Shown: positions 46,855-58,030, numbered from the stretch's first letter. The stretch is 64,000 bases of DNA from Branchiostoma lanceolatum (GCF_035083965.1 NC_089738.1:17927734-17991733), one strand, 5' to 3'. Notes: generated by a model not told the origin, from the letters alone. Program-made: numbers and translations.

Positions 46855-47215
46855 GACACACCCAAAACAATATCTCCATTTTCATGGAGATAATAAATTA
46901 GATACACAGTTTCCCCACCTCCATGTCCATAGTGGTCCCCATGGCGGCCAGGAGACAGCCGTTCCCGAAGAGAGACCAGAGAAGGAAGCCGAGCCAGATG
47001 AGGATGAGGAGCGGCTGTAGAAACGGGGCGGCGCCGTAGATGCCGCAGCGGGTCGGCTCCGTGAGCGTGCAGCCCGCGTCGGGCGGGAGACCACCTGCCG
47101 TCGGTACAGGGGTGGCCTCCGTCCCGAAAGACCATCCGGCGGCGTCCGGTGGCTCCGTCCCGAGGAACCACGTGGTGGTATTGGCGGCCTCAGTAACAAC
47201 TTCTGTTATATTCAT
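41716..47215 (-). CDS. Rhodopsin-class GPCR, copy A
   Basis: Four phase-0 exons: 47215-46919, 44423-43875, 43071-42934, 41853-41716; 373 aa. Seen: N-glycosylation sites NIT and NTT in the outer N-terminus; TM1 LLILIWLGFLLWSLFGNG; TM2 YFLAGIAVADILLALVHAP (LAxxD-like); TM3 from the conserved Cys of WCKVQ, with the DRY position reading CRY (WYCRYRYIVHP); TM4 AVAMVMSVVISFLPPAIFVL; ECL2 Cys in LTIPCNVG; TM5 VDIFLFGVCVFCIVRVL; TM6 LAVNCLTWLPILIIGG; TM7 with DSVVF in place of NPxxY, then FRYEIYRKAL (helix 8). These are class A hallmarks with altered switch motifs; ligand unknown. Copy B (49.7-57.6 kb) is its tandem paralogue. Introns 2 and 3 are absent from B. Confidence 0.9.
41858..42933 (+). mobile_element. 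Intron 3 of GPCR A: LINE 3' end with nested SINE, bounded by a 9-bp repeat
   Basis: AACACCTCC occurs at both edges (41,849-41,857 and 42,929-42,937), and the uninterrupted sequence is still present in GPCR B and in the copy at 48.9 kb. The right end is an A-rich retroposon tail (GAATAAAATAAAATAA). Inside, a minus-strand tRNA-derived SINE (42,600-42,881; GAGTTCGAACCCCGG B-box) is flanked by its own 12-bp repeat CTAATACTCTGT (42,588-42,599 and 42,882-42,893). Further left, TTGAGTAATTATTTTTGGCG pairs with an inverted copy at 41,911-41,935. Confidence 0.8.
43218..43432 (-). repeat. Two extra copies of the GPCR A exon 3 start
   Basis: GGTGATGAGGTGCGTGTACACGA(T/C)TTTGATCTGGA recurs after the true exon edge (43,036-43,091) at about 43,218-43,278 and 43,385-43,432. 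The middle copy keeps the acceptor CACCTCAG (minus strand) and adjoining intron; the last has lost it (ATCTACGG). Confidence 0.85.
43698..43832 (-). repeat. Copy of the GPCR A exon 2 end with donor
   Basis: About 110 nt of exon 2 (reverse strand HHVQIANQVPAQAWAEQDNAFK) plus the donor AAG|GTTCGTG and a (CAAA)n tail are repeated with period 162 bp. The copy opens from a (CAAA)n run, so it lacks a real acceptor. Confidence 0.85.
44620..44669. repeat. Perfect 18-bp inverted repeat in GPCR A intron 1
   Basis: AGTGAATTCGCAGTCGCG and its exact reverse complement flank a 14-bp loop. GC-rich enough to form a stable hairpin. Confidence 0.9.
45600..46085 (-). repeat. SINE-like fragments in GPCR A intron 1
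   Basis: CACCTGAGTGAAATGAGGAAAGTCGTGT...GAGGGCACAACG (45,648-45,700) matches the SINE at 52,087-52,212 in the minus orientation. The block CCTCTGGGTTCTGGGCCAAACACCCTGC (46,029-46,056) matches the head region of the same family. Confidence 0.6.
46520..46890. repeat. Composite CA-tailed repeat with terminal hairpin
   Basis: TTAGGGGGCCCAAACC, AGACCATAGGATGTCCAGG, TTGCTGCAGTAC and GTTATGCTGACTACA precede (CA)n at 46,789-46,852. After the CA run comes a hairpin ATCTCCAT-TTTC-ATGGAGAT (46,872-46,891). The same order is found at 63,240-63,565. It ends about 28 bp from the GPCR A exon 1 donor. Confidence 0.8.
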
Positions 47216-48860
47216 ACTAGTTTATTTGCTGTTTATGAGCGGTCGCTGCGGCTCTCCAACCAGACACTCGGCAGCTCAGTTCGACCGATACACAGGCCGG
47301 AAATATCAAAGGCCAAATGGCTGTTTATCCTTTTCTGCGTTGATGACCCACAATTCATAATGGCACAATAAAAGCAACATTATGTTTCGCATCACGTTAC
47401 ATCATGACACATACTGACTCTTAAGTCTGTGATTTTGATTCATGAAGTATAAAATTTTGACGACTAAAAAGAGTTACTCAACCAACTGGATACAATTTTG
47501 AAACAGTCAGACGTTTCAGACAGCATATCATCCTTTATCTTTCATCAGTAAGACTGTAAGATAGAGGATTCTGTCTGAAACGTCTGACTGTTTCAAAATT
47601 TTATACATTTGCTTGAGTAACTGTTTTTAGCGTATCTTATTACCTGGATGTCTAACCTTCATCAACGTACAAAATGTCTACTTTATTTGACGTGATGACG
47701 AAGCTTAAGTAGTAAGTTGATTTAGGTCTGACCCCGGTTCTGATAACCATGCAACTAAACGCTAGTCATATATCACAACACAGACTGACTCAAGGTAAGT
47801 CTCTGATATCAATTCATGTAGTATAATTAAGTTTTTACTTTATTTGACGTGACGCCGTCGACGTCACTAAAGTAGCTGGTTTACGACTGCCCCCGGGTCT
47901 GATAGATAGGCAACGAAACGCTCAGTCAAACACCATCAGTTTAAAAATATTTTATATCCAATGTATCCATCCCCACAAATGTATTTTCTCTACAAAATGA
48001 GTACTCACACCGATACCTGTCCTTAGTGCTAAATGCTAATCTTAACTGCAAGCAGATATTCTGGTGTCAAGACAATCTATTTTTCGACATAGTGTCGGTG
48101 GTTATTCGCTACTATCTTGCCACTGGACGATCTGTTTACTATTTAACTAGAAAACACTAAAACAGAACTGTCATTGGTGCTTGATGTAACGTATACACCA
48201 CCACATAGCTTCAAATTGCGTCAGAGTCCATATTGTAATAGAAGCGTTGTCACCGATCACAACTGAGATTTTAACTACACGTAATTGTGCGCGGTTACAG
48301 ATAAAATGTTATTCTACCTTATCAATATAACTGAGGCATGGCTTTCATATATTCACATTATCACATCACAATCACGTAAGGTTATTGAATCGTTGTCACC
48401 CCATGGGATTCTCACAACTAAGGTGAAAGAGCATTGAATATTACGCGGCAATGGCAAGAAGTTGGAGTACACTGATGTGCATGGCCTCATTGATTCCTGT
48501 TCAGTGTCCAGTACTTTTACTATGTCCTGCTTGTCCTATTTCCAAACTACTAGTACTCAACCAACCAACCAACCAACCAACCACGTACGTGATAAGTTCA
48601 GCTGATAAAACTTTACGGACGTCCTTCAGTCACACTCGAGTTCTTCAATGAGTTGCCGGATCTTCTAGACCAGTTGCCTTAAGACGAACCAGATGGCGAA
48701 AAATGCGCTGTTTTCCCCCGTTGGATGGAAAGATATAGTTTTGTTATTACTCTCCAAGCAGAGAGTCGGCTCCGATTGGTTTTTGGCGTGTTTTTAGGCG
48801 TTTTTGTCGGGCTTTCTATTTTGTCCCGTTTTCTTTATGTCGCCAAGCCAAAAGTTATAT
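47216..48860. other. Spacer upstream of GPCR A
   Basis: No supported gene. Holds the putative 5' region of GPCR A, a foldback element (47,455-47,650), AT-rich sequence and the dispersed repeat at 48,744-48,845. No TATA box in a convincing place upstream of the ATG. Confidence 0.5.
47455..47650. mobile_element. Foldback element, arms about 60 bp
   Basis: GACTAAAAAGAGTTACTCAA...TTTTGAAACAGTCAGACGTT at the left is the inverted partner of CTGTCTGAAACGTCTGACTG...CTTGAGTAACTGTTTTTAGC at the right, core about 55 bp. Parts recur within the GPCR A intron 3 insertion (42,225-42,300). Confidence 0.8.
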
Positions 48861-48873
48861 GGCCGGCCGGACC

Positions 48874-49050
48874 TCAATCGTACTGGAGCTCGTCGATGAG
48901 CTGCCTGATCTTCCTGACCAGCTGCCGCAGCGCCTTGCGGTAGATCTCGTAGCGGAAGGCGAACACCACGGAGTCGAAGAACGTGGAGGTCCAGAACACC
49001 TCCAGCCAGATCGACGTGCCGTTGCCCATGGTGAGCGAGCCGGAGGAGCT
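48874..49050 (-). pseudogene. Orphan copy 1 of the GPCR last exon
   Basis: The reverse strand reads GSLTMGNGTSIWLEVFW, lacks the next few residues (MLNQ), then TSTFFDSVVFAFRYEIYRK and runs to LIDELQYD and TGA. Upstream transmembrane segments are missing. It has no intron at the LE|VF position, which matters for the history of GPCR A intron 3. Confidence 0.85.
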
Positions 49051-49229
49051 GCTAGGAGGTCCATTATCAAACCTGACCATTGTTTTCCAAACCCTTACCA
49101 CCTATATCAAATATCATAAAGATTCACCAACAGCTTCTCCAGTTATGCTGTCTACAAATAAACACACACAGCAAGCCATGAACGGCACACAAAACATAAC
49201 CTTCCTGCCGAAGGCAATGATACGTGGCT

Positions 49230-49365
49230 TCAGTCGTACTGGAACTCGTCGATGAGCTGGCGGATCTTCCTGACCAGCTGCCGCAGCGCCTTGCGGTAGA
49301 TCTCGTAGCGGAAGGCGAACACCACGGAGTCGGAGAGCGTGAAGGTCTGGTTCACCATCCAGAAC
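49230..49365 (-). pseudogene. Orphan copy 2 of the GPCR last exon
   Basis: The reverse strand reads VFWMVNQTFTLSDSVVFAFR and on to RQLIDEFQYD and TGA; sequence before VFW is unrelated. It lies 500 bp downstream of GPCR B's own last exon, so it could only be an alternative end or a dead copy. A duplicated flank (49,060-49,230 versus 41,560-41,715) ties it to the segment next to GPCR A. Confidence 0.85.
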
Positions 49366-49503
49366 ACCAGAACCTTCCCGAGGGTTCTCTCCAGAGACAC
49401 CGGAATCGACGTGGCGAGGACCGGTACCCGGGTGCGGCCTTGGCGGATAGACTTGTGTGGCCCTCGGTGGTGCATGGACTTGCCCCGTCCCCCGGGGTCG
49501 ACA

Positions 49504-49664
<161 letters not shown>

Positions 49665-49741
49665 CGAAACCAGATGACGACACATGTGCTATGTTTCCCG
49701 TTGGATGGAAAGATAGATGGTGATAAATGATCGGCCGGACC

Positions 49742-52700
49742 TCAGTCGTACTGGAGCTCGTCGATGACCTGCCGGATCCTCCTGACCAGCTGCCGCAGCG
49801 CCTTGCGGTAGATCTCGTAGCGGAAGGCGAAGACCACGGAGTCGGAGAAGGTGGAGGTCTGGTTCAACATCCAGAACACCTCCAGCCAGACGGACGTGCC
49901 GTTGTTCAGGACGAGGGTGCCCGAGGTTAGCATGCCGCCGATCGCGAGGATCGGGAGCCAGGTCAGGCTGTTGACCCCCACTGTGATGAGATGAGTGTAG
50001 ACGATTTTCATCTGGACCTTCCAGGCGTTGTCCTGCTCCACCCAGGCCAGTGCCGGCACCTGTAAAATATTGACAATATGGGCAATATTGTTCCGGTTTC
50101 TACTAGATTTTGAATACCATTTCACTTGTTATATAGGACCTCTCAATTTGTAATGTTTTATTCGATTGTGGATTTTTAGATATATATGTATTTCTGTTAC
50201 CCGATGATACTCAGTTATTTTAATAAGTATCATCTTTGGAATGTCCATGCAGCCTGAGGGCTGCTGTTGTCGCGACTTTGTATTTGTCCTTGGTTTCTTG
50301 ATGTATTTTAATGAACAATGTAAGAAATTGTACTCAATTCAGGGATAATGCAGTTGTGCTCTCCCTGCTTATGTACATTAGGTGAAGAATTGAGTAATAG
50401 ATAAATAAATAAATAATAAACATGTTTTAACAATATGTTTTGAATCAATAAACCGTTACAACTAAACCTATCAACCTTCCATCTATTCCACTGCAATGCT
50501 ATATCATCGTAGACCATTCCCCTACTGAGTCAAATGATTTTATACTTTTTTATGCATTGTATTGTATCGTATTAACTATGTATGTATTATGGTAGTGTAA
50601 GGATCTTACTGTATGCTCGTCTGTATTTGTGGGTCAGCCGCTACCAGCGAAAGCTGCCTAGGCTGACCCAGTGTAATGACTTGTCTTTCATTGTCAATAA
50701 ATACAAATACAAATATACAAGGCCCGATGCAAATCCCACCTGTTGTCCTGATTTTGAATTTACCTCCTATCAACCTTCCATCTATTCCACCGCAATGCTA
50801 TATTATTGTAGACCATTCCGGATTTCCCTCAACGACTTTATTATGTTAATGTATATTATTATGTTAATGTATATATTGCATGGTTGTTACTGAGTCCAAT
50901 GATTTTATACTTTTTTTATGCATTGTATTGTATCGTATTAACTATGTATGTATTATGATAGTGTAAGGATCTTACTGTATGTTCGTCTGTATTTGTGGGT
51001 CAGCCGTTACCAGCAAAAGCTGCCTAGGCTGACCCAGTGTAATGACTTGTCCTTCATTTTCAATAAATACAAAATACAAATGATACAAAATACAACTATA
51101 CCTGGTTGGCGATCTGGACGCGATGCTTGCGGGCCTCAAAGAGAACCCGCACGATGCAGAACGTGCAGACGCCGAACTGCAAGATGTCCACCACCAGGTT
51201 GACGGATCGCTCCGGTCCGCCGACGTTACACGGGATGGTCAGGCCGGTGGGTCTCGCGAGATTCGCCGAGGCGGCGCCGGCGACGCTGTGACGCAGCACG
51301 AAGATGGCTGGAGGAAGGAAGCTGATGACGACACTCATCACCATGGCGACGGCGATGCGGCGCGCGGTAACGGTGGCCTGGTAGGTGAGCGGGTAGACGA
51401 TGTAGCGGTAGCGACAGTACCAAAGGCCGGTCATGAAGCTCATGGACAGGTTAAAAGCACCGGGAGACAGGAAGGCCTGTATCTTGCACCATCCCTCCGT
51501 CATCGGCTCGCCCGACACCAGAGAAGAGATGGAGGCCGGGGCGTGGACCAGGGCGAGCAGGATGTCTGCCACCGCCATCCCGGCCAGGAAGTAGTTTCCG
51601 CGTTCCTGCATTTACAAACAAAACGTACAGGTCAGTGTCGTATTCCAGCTGTGATTGTAATACAATGCTAAACTTGGAGGAAAGTTAAGCATTGTGCTAT
51701 GATTACTACGAACATAGACGACTTCCATGATCCAGTTGTGATTGTTTGCATTACAAGGATCTATTTTCAGCTCCACAGCCGTATCACACCTCTACAGTCT
51801 TCCTCAATGACTGACTCATATCTTAAAGATGCGTTCGGAACCCCAGGAGTGGGTCAAAGGTGCCAGGAAGTCTGTATCTCCCCCCGTCCCGATAATTATG
51901 TAGCATATTGTATGTCTGATAAACAGTTGAGCTTACGTAATTACTGTGCTCGTTTTTAGTTGAATTGTTTTTTTTTCTACTTCGGTTTTTGACGACGGAC
52001 GACGTGGCACTGCACTCAAGTTTTTATAACTTATATTAACAGTGCCACGTACAGATAACAACATACCCATTTTTCAATACACCTGGGCGAAGTGAGGAAA
52101 GTCGTGTGCCTTTCCAAAGGGCACAACATCGGTGGCGTAAGGGGGATTCGAACTCGGGACCTCTTGGTTCTTGGCCGAACACCCTGCCGTTACGCCACAC
52201 GACCCCACTAGCCACAATTGTAATTTGCCAAAGTGGTGCAAAATACGTCAATAAAGATCTGACACCCCTGTACTGAGACCTGTCACGGGCTGGCTGTTTG
52301 CGACCTTTGATGACATCCTGGAAGCGTTGAATATGTTGAAATTCAATCTGGCCAGTTTGCCCCCTTGTCAGGCACGTATCTATGCTGCCTTGACCAAAAG
52401 GTCAGACTACCAACATTATGGCACGTAGACAACGTGCCTTGCCCTTTAAGTTAGGATGATTTGAAAAAAAAAATTACGGAAATCATCCGTGTTTGGGGCC
52501 CAGTGTGTCCAGGAAGGCCTGACAATCGATGAAATGAAGGGAGTTTTGCCTTGTTTTACTGGATCCTACTGTCCTACATCGTTTCCTTTAGAATAGTCTC
52601 AACAGTTAACACCATCGGCTGCGCCCCTGGGGTGTCGCCAAAAAGTAGTACTTACATAAACAACAAATACAGCGGCATACAAAAACGCAGAACGTAGGCA

Positions 52701-55700
52701 GAGATGATACAAAAAGTGGGGCATTCCAGTCATTTACGCTGTTATATAAACCGTTTCAATTCCTGGCGTATTTGCCGTACTTTGAATTCAACAATGTGTA
52801 TCTATTCTAAGTTATGCATGAAGCACATATTTGTGCGTCGATCTAAGCTGATCACAAAAATATCTATGGAAATATCTGATAGAAATATAACATCGGGTAG
52901 GTTCCCGCCAGGTTATATAATAACTAGGAACTTCTTAGACGTCTAGACTTGGAGCCTGGTATCTATTAGTACATGTTTTATTTTATTTGGTTTGCAAAAA
53001 GGCTATACGCGGTGGCCAATGGCCAGGCCGCATTGCTAATATTACCCTGGGAGTCAGACTGTTATTGGTCCGTTTAGCCGGTCACTTCTGCAGCCCAAAG
53101 CTCCAAGCCCGCAAATATAAATTAGCGCAATGGGTGAGTTAATTCTAGCCCGAGAGTTGACCGGGCTAGTGCTGGTTTCCCAGGGTATGCTGATATGGGG
53201 GTGCCACAATCACAGAAAGTAATATACAATCTTAAGACACATGTGTATGAACTAACTGAAAGTAGACGTATTAGAATCGATATAGTTGTAGGATCTAGTA
53301 GTCCACTATGTTCTGCTGCTGCAGTAATAGTCTGAACACCCTGCAGCTGCAATCAGTCTAGAATCGATTAATGATAATACAACAAGAGGTCAATTATAAT
53401 CAAAAGGAAGCATAATCGATTTCATTTAGAATTGACACAGTAATAACATGGTCTGGTATTCATTCCTTTTCAGCTGCAGCCCACCCCAACCGCCATTTTC
53501 CCTCCGGGTTGGTTAATAAGTCCCTCATATGATGTTTAAAACAAAGGCAAACAAGACTGGCAACGAAAAATGACATGGCGACGATGGTCTCTGTTAGTGT
53601 TTTCGTCAAGTTTTGCCGAGAGCCACAAGTCCCCCGGCTTAATGCGGAGTACATGTATCACGTTGCGTTTTCGGTTTTCCGTGTTGGGTCGACGTCGTGG
53701 CATTCAGATATATGCAAATGTCTCCAAAGCAAGAACTCAACAACGTACAGCCTACGCTTTTCGCCAGCAAACATAACGCCTCGTATAAACCTCATGATAC
53801 TGTAGACGTCAAATCGCATCCGGGAACTTCAGAATACCCGCTGGCCTTTATCCAATCGCCTGAAGCGCCTCTAAGCGACTTTTCCTGAAGATTCAACTAT
53901 CCAGATGTCAGCTAAACACTACCTTCACATTCCTGTCCACTAACAGTCCTGCGGTCCATTGGGACCATCTGGAATTAATGAGTAAACATTCCTGAGCAGC
54001 GGACTAATATTCTTGTGGACTAAAATTATTGTGGATGCATTACATACAATTCCTAGGATTCTTGCAGACTGCACACAACATGGTACCATTAGGCTCGCTC
54101 CTGAGGTATCGCCAAAAAGGGGGCCCAAGTTGGTCAACACTTTGCCAGCGGAGCCAACCGGCTGTTATGTCCAATCAGCAACCGTGGATAACCCCTCTGG
54201 CAAAGTGTACCTGGTTGTCCTATTTTTACATAACCTGGTCACCAGTATCTATGCGTCGGCTTATGCTATGGTCCCATTTCCAAAGCGGGGCCCGACCGGG
54301 CTGTTTGTGAAAACAAAAAATAAAAACTCATACCTAGAAAATACACAATATATGGTAAGGAGTAGTTTTTCTACGTTTTGTGTCTTTTGATGTCTTTTAT
54401 ATAATATTTTTCGTTCCAACAAGCTGTTTGGCCGGGCCCCGGATTGGAAATGGGACCGAAGCATTAGGGGTGTTCTACCGGGCCCGATGTGCTAAGCACA
54501 CACCTCTCCAATGTTATTGTAACCTGGTCACCAGTCTCTACAGGTCGGCTTAGGGGTGTTTTACCGGGCCCGATCTGCTAAGCATTGGGCTGTTTCTGTC
54601 AGCCTGTCTTTTTAGCTGGCATATCGTATTATCGCCGACCGTAGGGAGCGAACTGATTTCACCAAGCCCGTAAAACTACCACCGTGCGCGCTAATCTGTC
54701 TGGGCGGGCGGGCATCACTCCCAGCACCGTAGAGATACCGGGGAGCTCCCGATGGTATGATTACCAGGCTAATTTTCGCACTTCTTTCAAGCAACGAAGA
54801 GTCCGTATCACCATCACATGTGTCAAGAAGTACGTTCACATGAAATAGAACAGGTGCACTTTAATTGTCTGGGGCTTGAATCTTCCCTTTCCATATTTAT
54901 GAAATATTCCTGAGCTGACCCAAAATAACCGAAACCAGAAGGCTAGCCAGCAGACGCAAAATATTCTTCCAAATGAAATGTTTGATTTGTGGAAAACAAT
55001 CGATTGATCCCTCTCAAACTTTCTATTTGGAATTATATGGATCCAACAAGATTTCACGACTTTGCTGATTTGTAGTTTAATTCTTTCAATATATTGGTAC
55101 ATCACTCAGTGACCCAATCCCCCCCCCCCAACTATATATGCGAATAGGGAAACACGCTGCGCTTTCTACACAATTGTACGAAATGGCCGCGGATCTCGGC
55201 GGATACGCACAGGGATTTTTCTGTATTTTTGGCGGATACTGGCGGATACTGACGGATACAGGCGGATTCGACGTAACTAATATTTCCGGAGGAATCCCTG
55301 TACGTATCCTCCGGGATCCGAGGCCATTTCGTGCAGTGTGACCTTCTCTAATTTCATGTTTTCATACCTATTACTTGTGACAAAACTCGTACAAAAGCTC
55401 CATGGTATACACCCTTAATGAATGATTATACATTCATGTATAATGATTTTACATTCATGTATAATCACAAAATACATAGAAATTGCTAAATGCCTTATGT
55501 GATAGAAAATTGAAGGTTCAATATGAAGGAAGTAGTCTTTATTCATTGTGTTGAGTACTTTCATAACATGAAATTTTACGTAACAAAATTTTGTTAACAT
55601 GAAGAAAATACGTAGGGAATTTGGGGCCATTTCACGTTACTCTTGTGTTAGCCTGTCTTGTCACAAACAATGCAAGATTGATGTACAAGATCGATCTCAA

Positions 55701-57574
55701 AATCTTGACAACTCTCACGATATCATTCATCAATACAGAATGTTCCTTTTTGTTTCAGAAAAACAAGCGCCCTAGACTTTGCACAATACACATCAACAAC
55801 AGCAGCAACAAGTATGGTCAGTACCCCGGAAATTAGACTGGTTTCTTTTTTTTTATGGCACAAGGACGTACAGAAATAGGTCGCTTTTACATATGCCCTC
55901 CACTTAATGCTGTATACCATTACAGGCTTTTCCTCTCCGTTAGACAGCTTAAAGTAGTTTTAACTTGTCACGTTCAAAGTCGACAAGAGAATGGAATAGC
56001 CCCTTGAGAAAGGAAAGACATAGGAAAAGAAAGCCAAAACAAGATCTTCATTACGATCGAATCATTAACTTAAAATTTTCGACGTCCTCAAGATAAAAGC
56101 AACGACAACAACTACAAACCAAGTACATAGTACACGAACTAGACACCTAATCGTCCACATTCAGAGTGTATTAAGTAGGTGCGAGTATCTTGTTGTTTCA
56201 TGCAATCCTTTCCACATTTTGCTTGTCGTAATTGCCGTCTCTTGTTCAGCATTAATATTACTGCCACATCTCTTCATCGTCTTTACTTCTGTTTTATGTA
56301 AAGATAGAATTGCTGATTTTAGATTGCAATTGGCATGTCAGGTCTGCGTTTTTAAAGCGAGCAAGTAGTCAAGCTAGGTTGATCTGCTTTCTTATGTTGT
56401 TTTCTTTTTACGTTGTTTCGTATCTCGAATGTTGTGACTAGACAGCCTCGAAAAGTGGTTCCCCATCCTTCAAAAAAGAATATGAATAGAATTATGAATA
56501 AATGAATAATTCCACTTCCATCCCGGACTGCTAAAGCCAAATTCTGTGTTGTTATTGTACTTGTGTTTATCATTGCTAGCTTCTATTTCTATTTTCTGGT
56601 TGCGTTTGATGCTAATACCAGCAGCTCGCTAGAGTTTGTCACCACTACGTAGTCTTGTACGTACCTTGTCATGTTCATAAATATCAATCAATTATAACAA
56701 AAAATAGAAACTATTCCATGGCGGCCAGTAGGCAACCGTTACCGTGAGTCGTACAAACTACCTCACCAAGGACATACTCTCTAGCCAGAAATGCCGGGCT
56801 TAGAACCCTATTGAATCCTATGTCCGCTAGCGTAAGGGGTGTCCCTGTGGTGTAGTGGTCGGCGCCTTCTGCCTCTTACCACATCTGGTTCAAATTACTT
56901 GGACCAGAAGGACTGGGATTCAAGCCCCAGGTAGGACACCTCTGGACAAGAGGCGCATTGAGTCATACCAAAGACTTAATAAAAATGGTACATACTTCTG
57001 AAACAGTATGGAAGTTAAACACACTTCACTGCCAGTGGACTAGCCTCCTGCTGCGGTGATTACACCAGTGTGGCCCAGGGCTATGAAACGGAGATGGGCA
57101 CCGCCCTATACATCAATAATGGTGTGGGAGGATTTTAACTTTAACTAACCGCTAGCCTAGCCGCTCGGCTATTCGATGACACACCATCGACTGTCATGCT
57201 GATTGATAAATGAAATAATGAAAGTCTAATTCCCTCACCTCCATGTCCATAGTAGTGCCCATGGCGGCCAGGAGACAGCCGTTCCCGAAGAGAGACCAGA
57301 AGAGGATGCCGAGCCAGATGAGGATGAGGAGCGGCTGTAGAAACGGGGCGGCGCCATAGATGCCGCAGCGGGTCGGCTCCGTGAGCGTGCACCCCGCGGC
57401 GGACAGGAGACCACCTGCCGTCGGTACAGGGGTGGCCTCCGTCCCGAAGAACCATCCGGCGGCGTCCGTGGACTCCGTCCCGAAGAACCAACCGGCGGCG
57501 TCCGTGGACTCCGTCCCGAAGAACCACCCGGCGGCGTCCGTGGGCTCCGTCCCGAAGACCTCGGTCATATTCAT
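49742..57574 (-). CDS. Rhodopsin-class GPCR, copy B
   Basis: Three phase-0 exons: 57574-57239, 51605-51102, 50059-49742; 385 aa. Same architecture as copy A: glycosylation site NMT, GN in TM1, LAGMAVADILLALVHAP in TM2, WCKIQ cysteine, CRY in place of DRY (WYCRYRYIVYP), TIPCNVG in ECL2, LTWLP in TM6 (usual CWxP), and FSDSVVFAFRYEIYRKAL in TM7/helix 8 with NPxxY replaced by DSVVF. The N-terminus is longer than in A because a 12-residue unit (WFFGTESTDAAG) is repeated. Its second intron lies at ANQ|VPA, a position that is continuous coding in copy A, and introns 2-3 of A are missing here. Probably a functional surface receptor; ligand and coupling unknown. Confidence 0.9.
50503..51092 (+). mobile_element. 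Two retroposon 3' ends filling GPCR B intron 2
   Basis: Two direct copies (about 50,524-50,720 and 50,890-51,085) share TGCATTGTATTGTATCGTAT, a GGGTCAGCC...GGCTGACCC hairpin and TGTAATGACTTGTC, and end in TCAATAAATACAAATACAAA. They lie antisense to the gene, and the second A-rich tail ends about 10 bp from the exon 2 donor. ACCTG borders the intron on both sides. Confidence 0.75.
52087..52212 (-). mobile_element. tRNA-derived SINE head, minus strand
   Basis: The reverse strand has GTGTGGCGTAACGGCAGGGTG (A-box region) and GAGTTCGAATCCCC (B-box), followed by the GGCACACGACTTTCCTCACTT body. Same family as 34,795-35,142. Confidence 0.75.
54262..54465. mobile_element. MITE with GGTCCCATTTCC ends
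   Basis: Terminal inverted repeats of about 40 bp: ATGCTATGGTCCCATTTCC...GGGGCCCGACCGGGCTGTTT left, GCCGGGCCCCGGATTGGAAA...GACCGAAGCAT right. AT-rich core without an ORF. Same family as 40,841-40,971. Confidence 0.85.
54595..54780 (-). repeat. Dispersed repeat, inverted relative of 61,485-61,690
   Basis: The shared block reads CTGGGCGGGCGGGCATCACTCCCAGC...CCGTAGAGATA here and its reverse complement at 61,530-61,560; flanks TCTGTCAGCCTG / CAGGCTGACAGA and GCTGGCATA also match inverted. Confidence 0.8.
56718..56750 (-). pseudogene. Scrap of GPCR exon 1
   Basis: CCATGGCGGCCAGTAGGCAACCGTTACCG matches the exon 1 segment CCATGGCGGCCAGGAGACAGCCGTTCCCG that encodes GNGCLLAAMG. Only about 30 bp, inside GPCR B intron 1, 490 bp from exon 1. 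Confidence 0.7.
56843..57138 (+). mobile_element. tRNA-derived SINE
   Basis: The head TGTGGTGTAGTGGTCGGCGCC and GGGATTCAAGCCCC are Pol III boxes separated by an insertion; the body CACTGCCAGTGGACTAGCC...GAAACGGAGATGGGCACCGC matches 42,600-42,881 inverted. It lies about 100 bp from the GPCR B exon 1 donor. Confidence 0.75.
57440..57560 (-). repeat. 36-bp coding tandem repeat in GPCR B N-terminus
   Basis: Three units encode W-F-F-G-T-E-S/A-T-D-A-A-G-type repeats in the extracellular tail, nearly identical at DNA level. Copy A has only about one and a half units (WFLGTEPPDAAGWSFGTE), so unit number varies between paralogues and perhaps alleles. Confidence 0.9.
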
Positions 57575-57849
57575 GGTGCCGTCTTTATTTGGCGGCGACG
57601 TTCAGGTCAGGGACACGATTCCGTCGCGCCACGTGAGACAACTACACACATCGCGCGTGGTGTGCGTGACTCTTGCTTCTTCCTTGGTTTAAGTATCTGC
57701 AATCCGAATTCTACAGGCCAAGCTACACCGGTACGGTGTTTCACGTCACTTCGCGTAATAAGCTGCAATTTAACTCAATAGTCACTACGGTACAGTGGCG
57801 TCGAATGCATGGATTCTATTCCTGGCATTCCTGGCTAGACGTTGTGTCC

Positions 57850-58030
57850 TTTGAAAAGGCACTTTGCACGTCTTTCCTCACTCCACCCAGGTGTAAAAAT
57901 GAGTACCTGACTTCGGTTGGGGAGGTAAAAGGCGGTGGAAAGAGAGGGTTGGGCCCTGCCTTCGAATCTCGTGCCCTAAACGCAGTGGATAACAGCTCAC
58001 TGCCCCTATGTCCTCAAAAGAGGCTACCTG
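57850..58030 (+). repeat. SINE body fragment
   Basis: GGCACTTTGCACGTCTTTCC...CACCCAGGTGTAAAAATGAG matches the body after the tRNA head at 34,890-34,940; the head is missing. The end CCCTAAACGCAGTGGATAAC also occurs, altered, at 38,705 and inverted at 18,975. Confidence 0.65.

Larger units (their letters stand above)
52260..56700. other. GPCR B intron 1, gene-free repeats
   Basis: No supported exon. Includes the dispersed repeat at 53,290-53,360, a MITE (54,262-54,465), an inverted partner of the 61.5-kb repeat (54,595-54,780), shared GGTGTCGCCAAAAAG / GGTATCGCCAAAAAG blocks (52,630 and 54,103) and AT-rich sequence. Confidence 0.55.

Noticed and set aside
46755-47171. Alternative frames over GPCR A exon 1
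   Set aside because: Only the frame from 47215 has glycosylation sites, TM1 and a donor in phase with exon 2; the same region in GPCR B (57141-57527) behaves alike.
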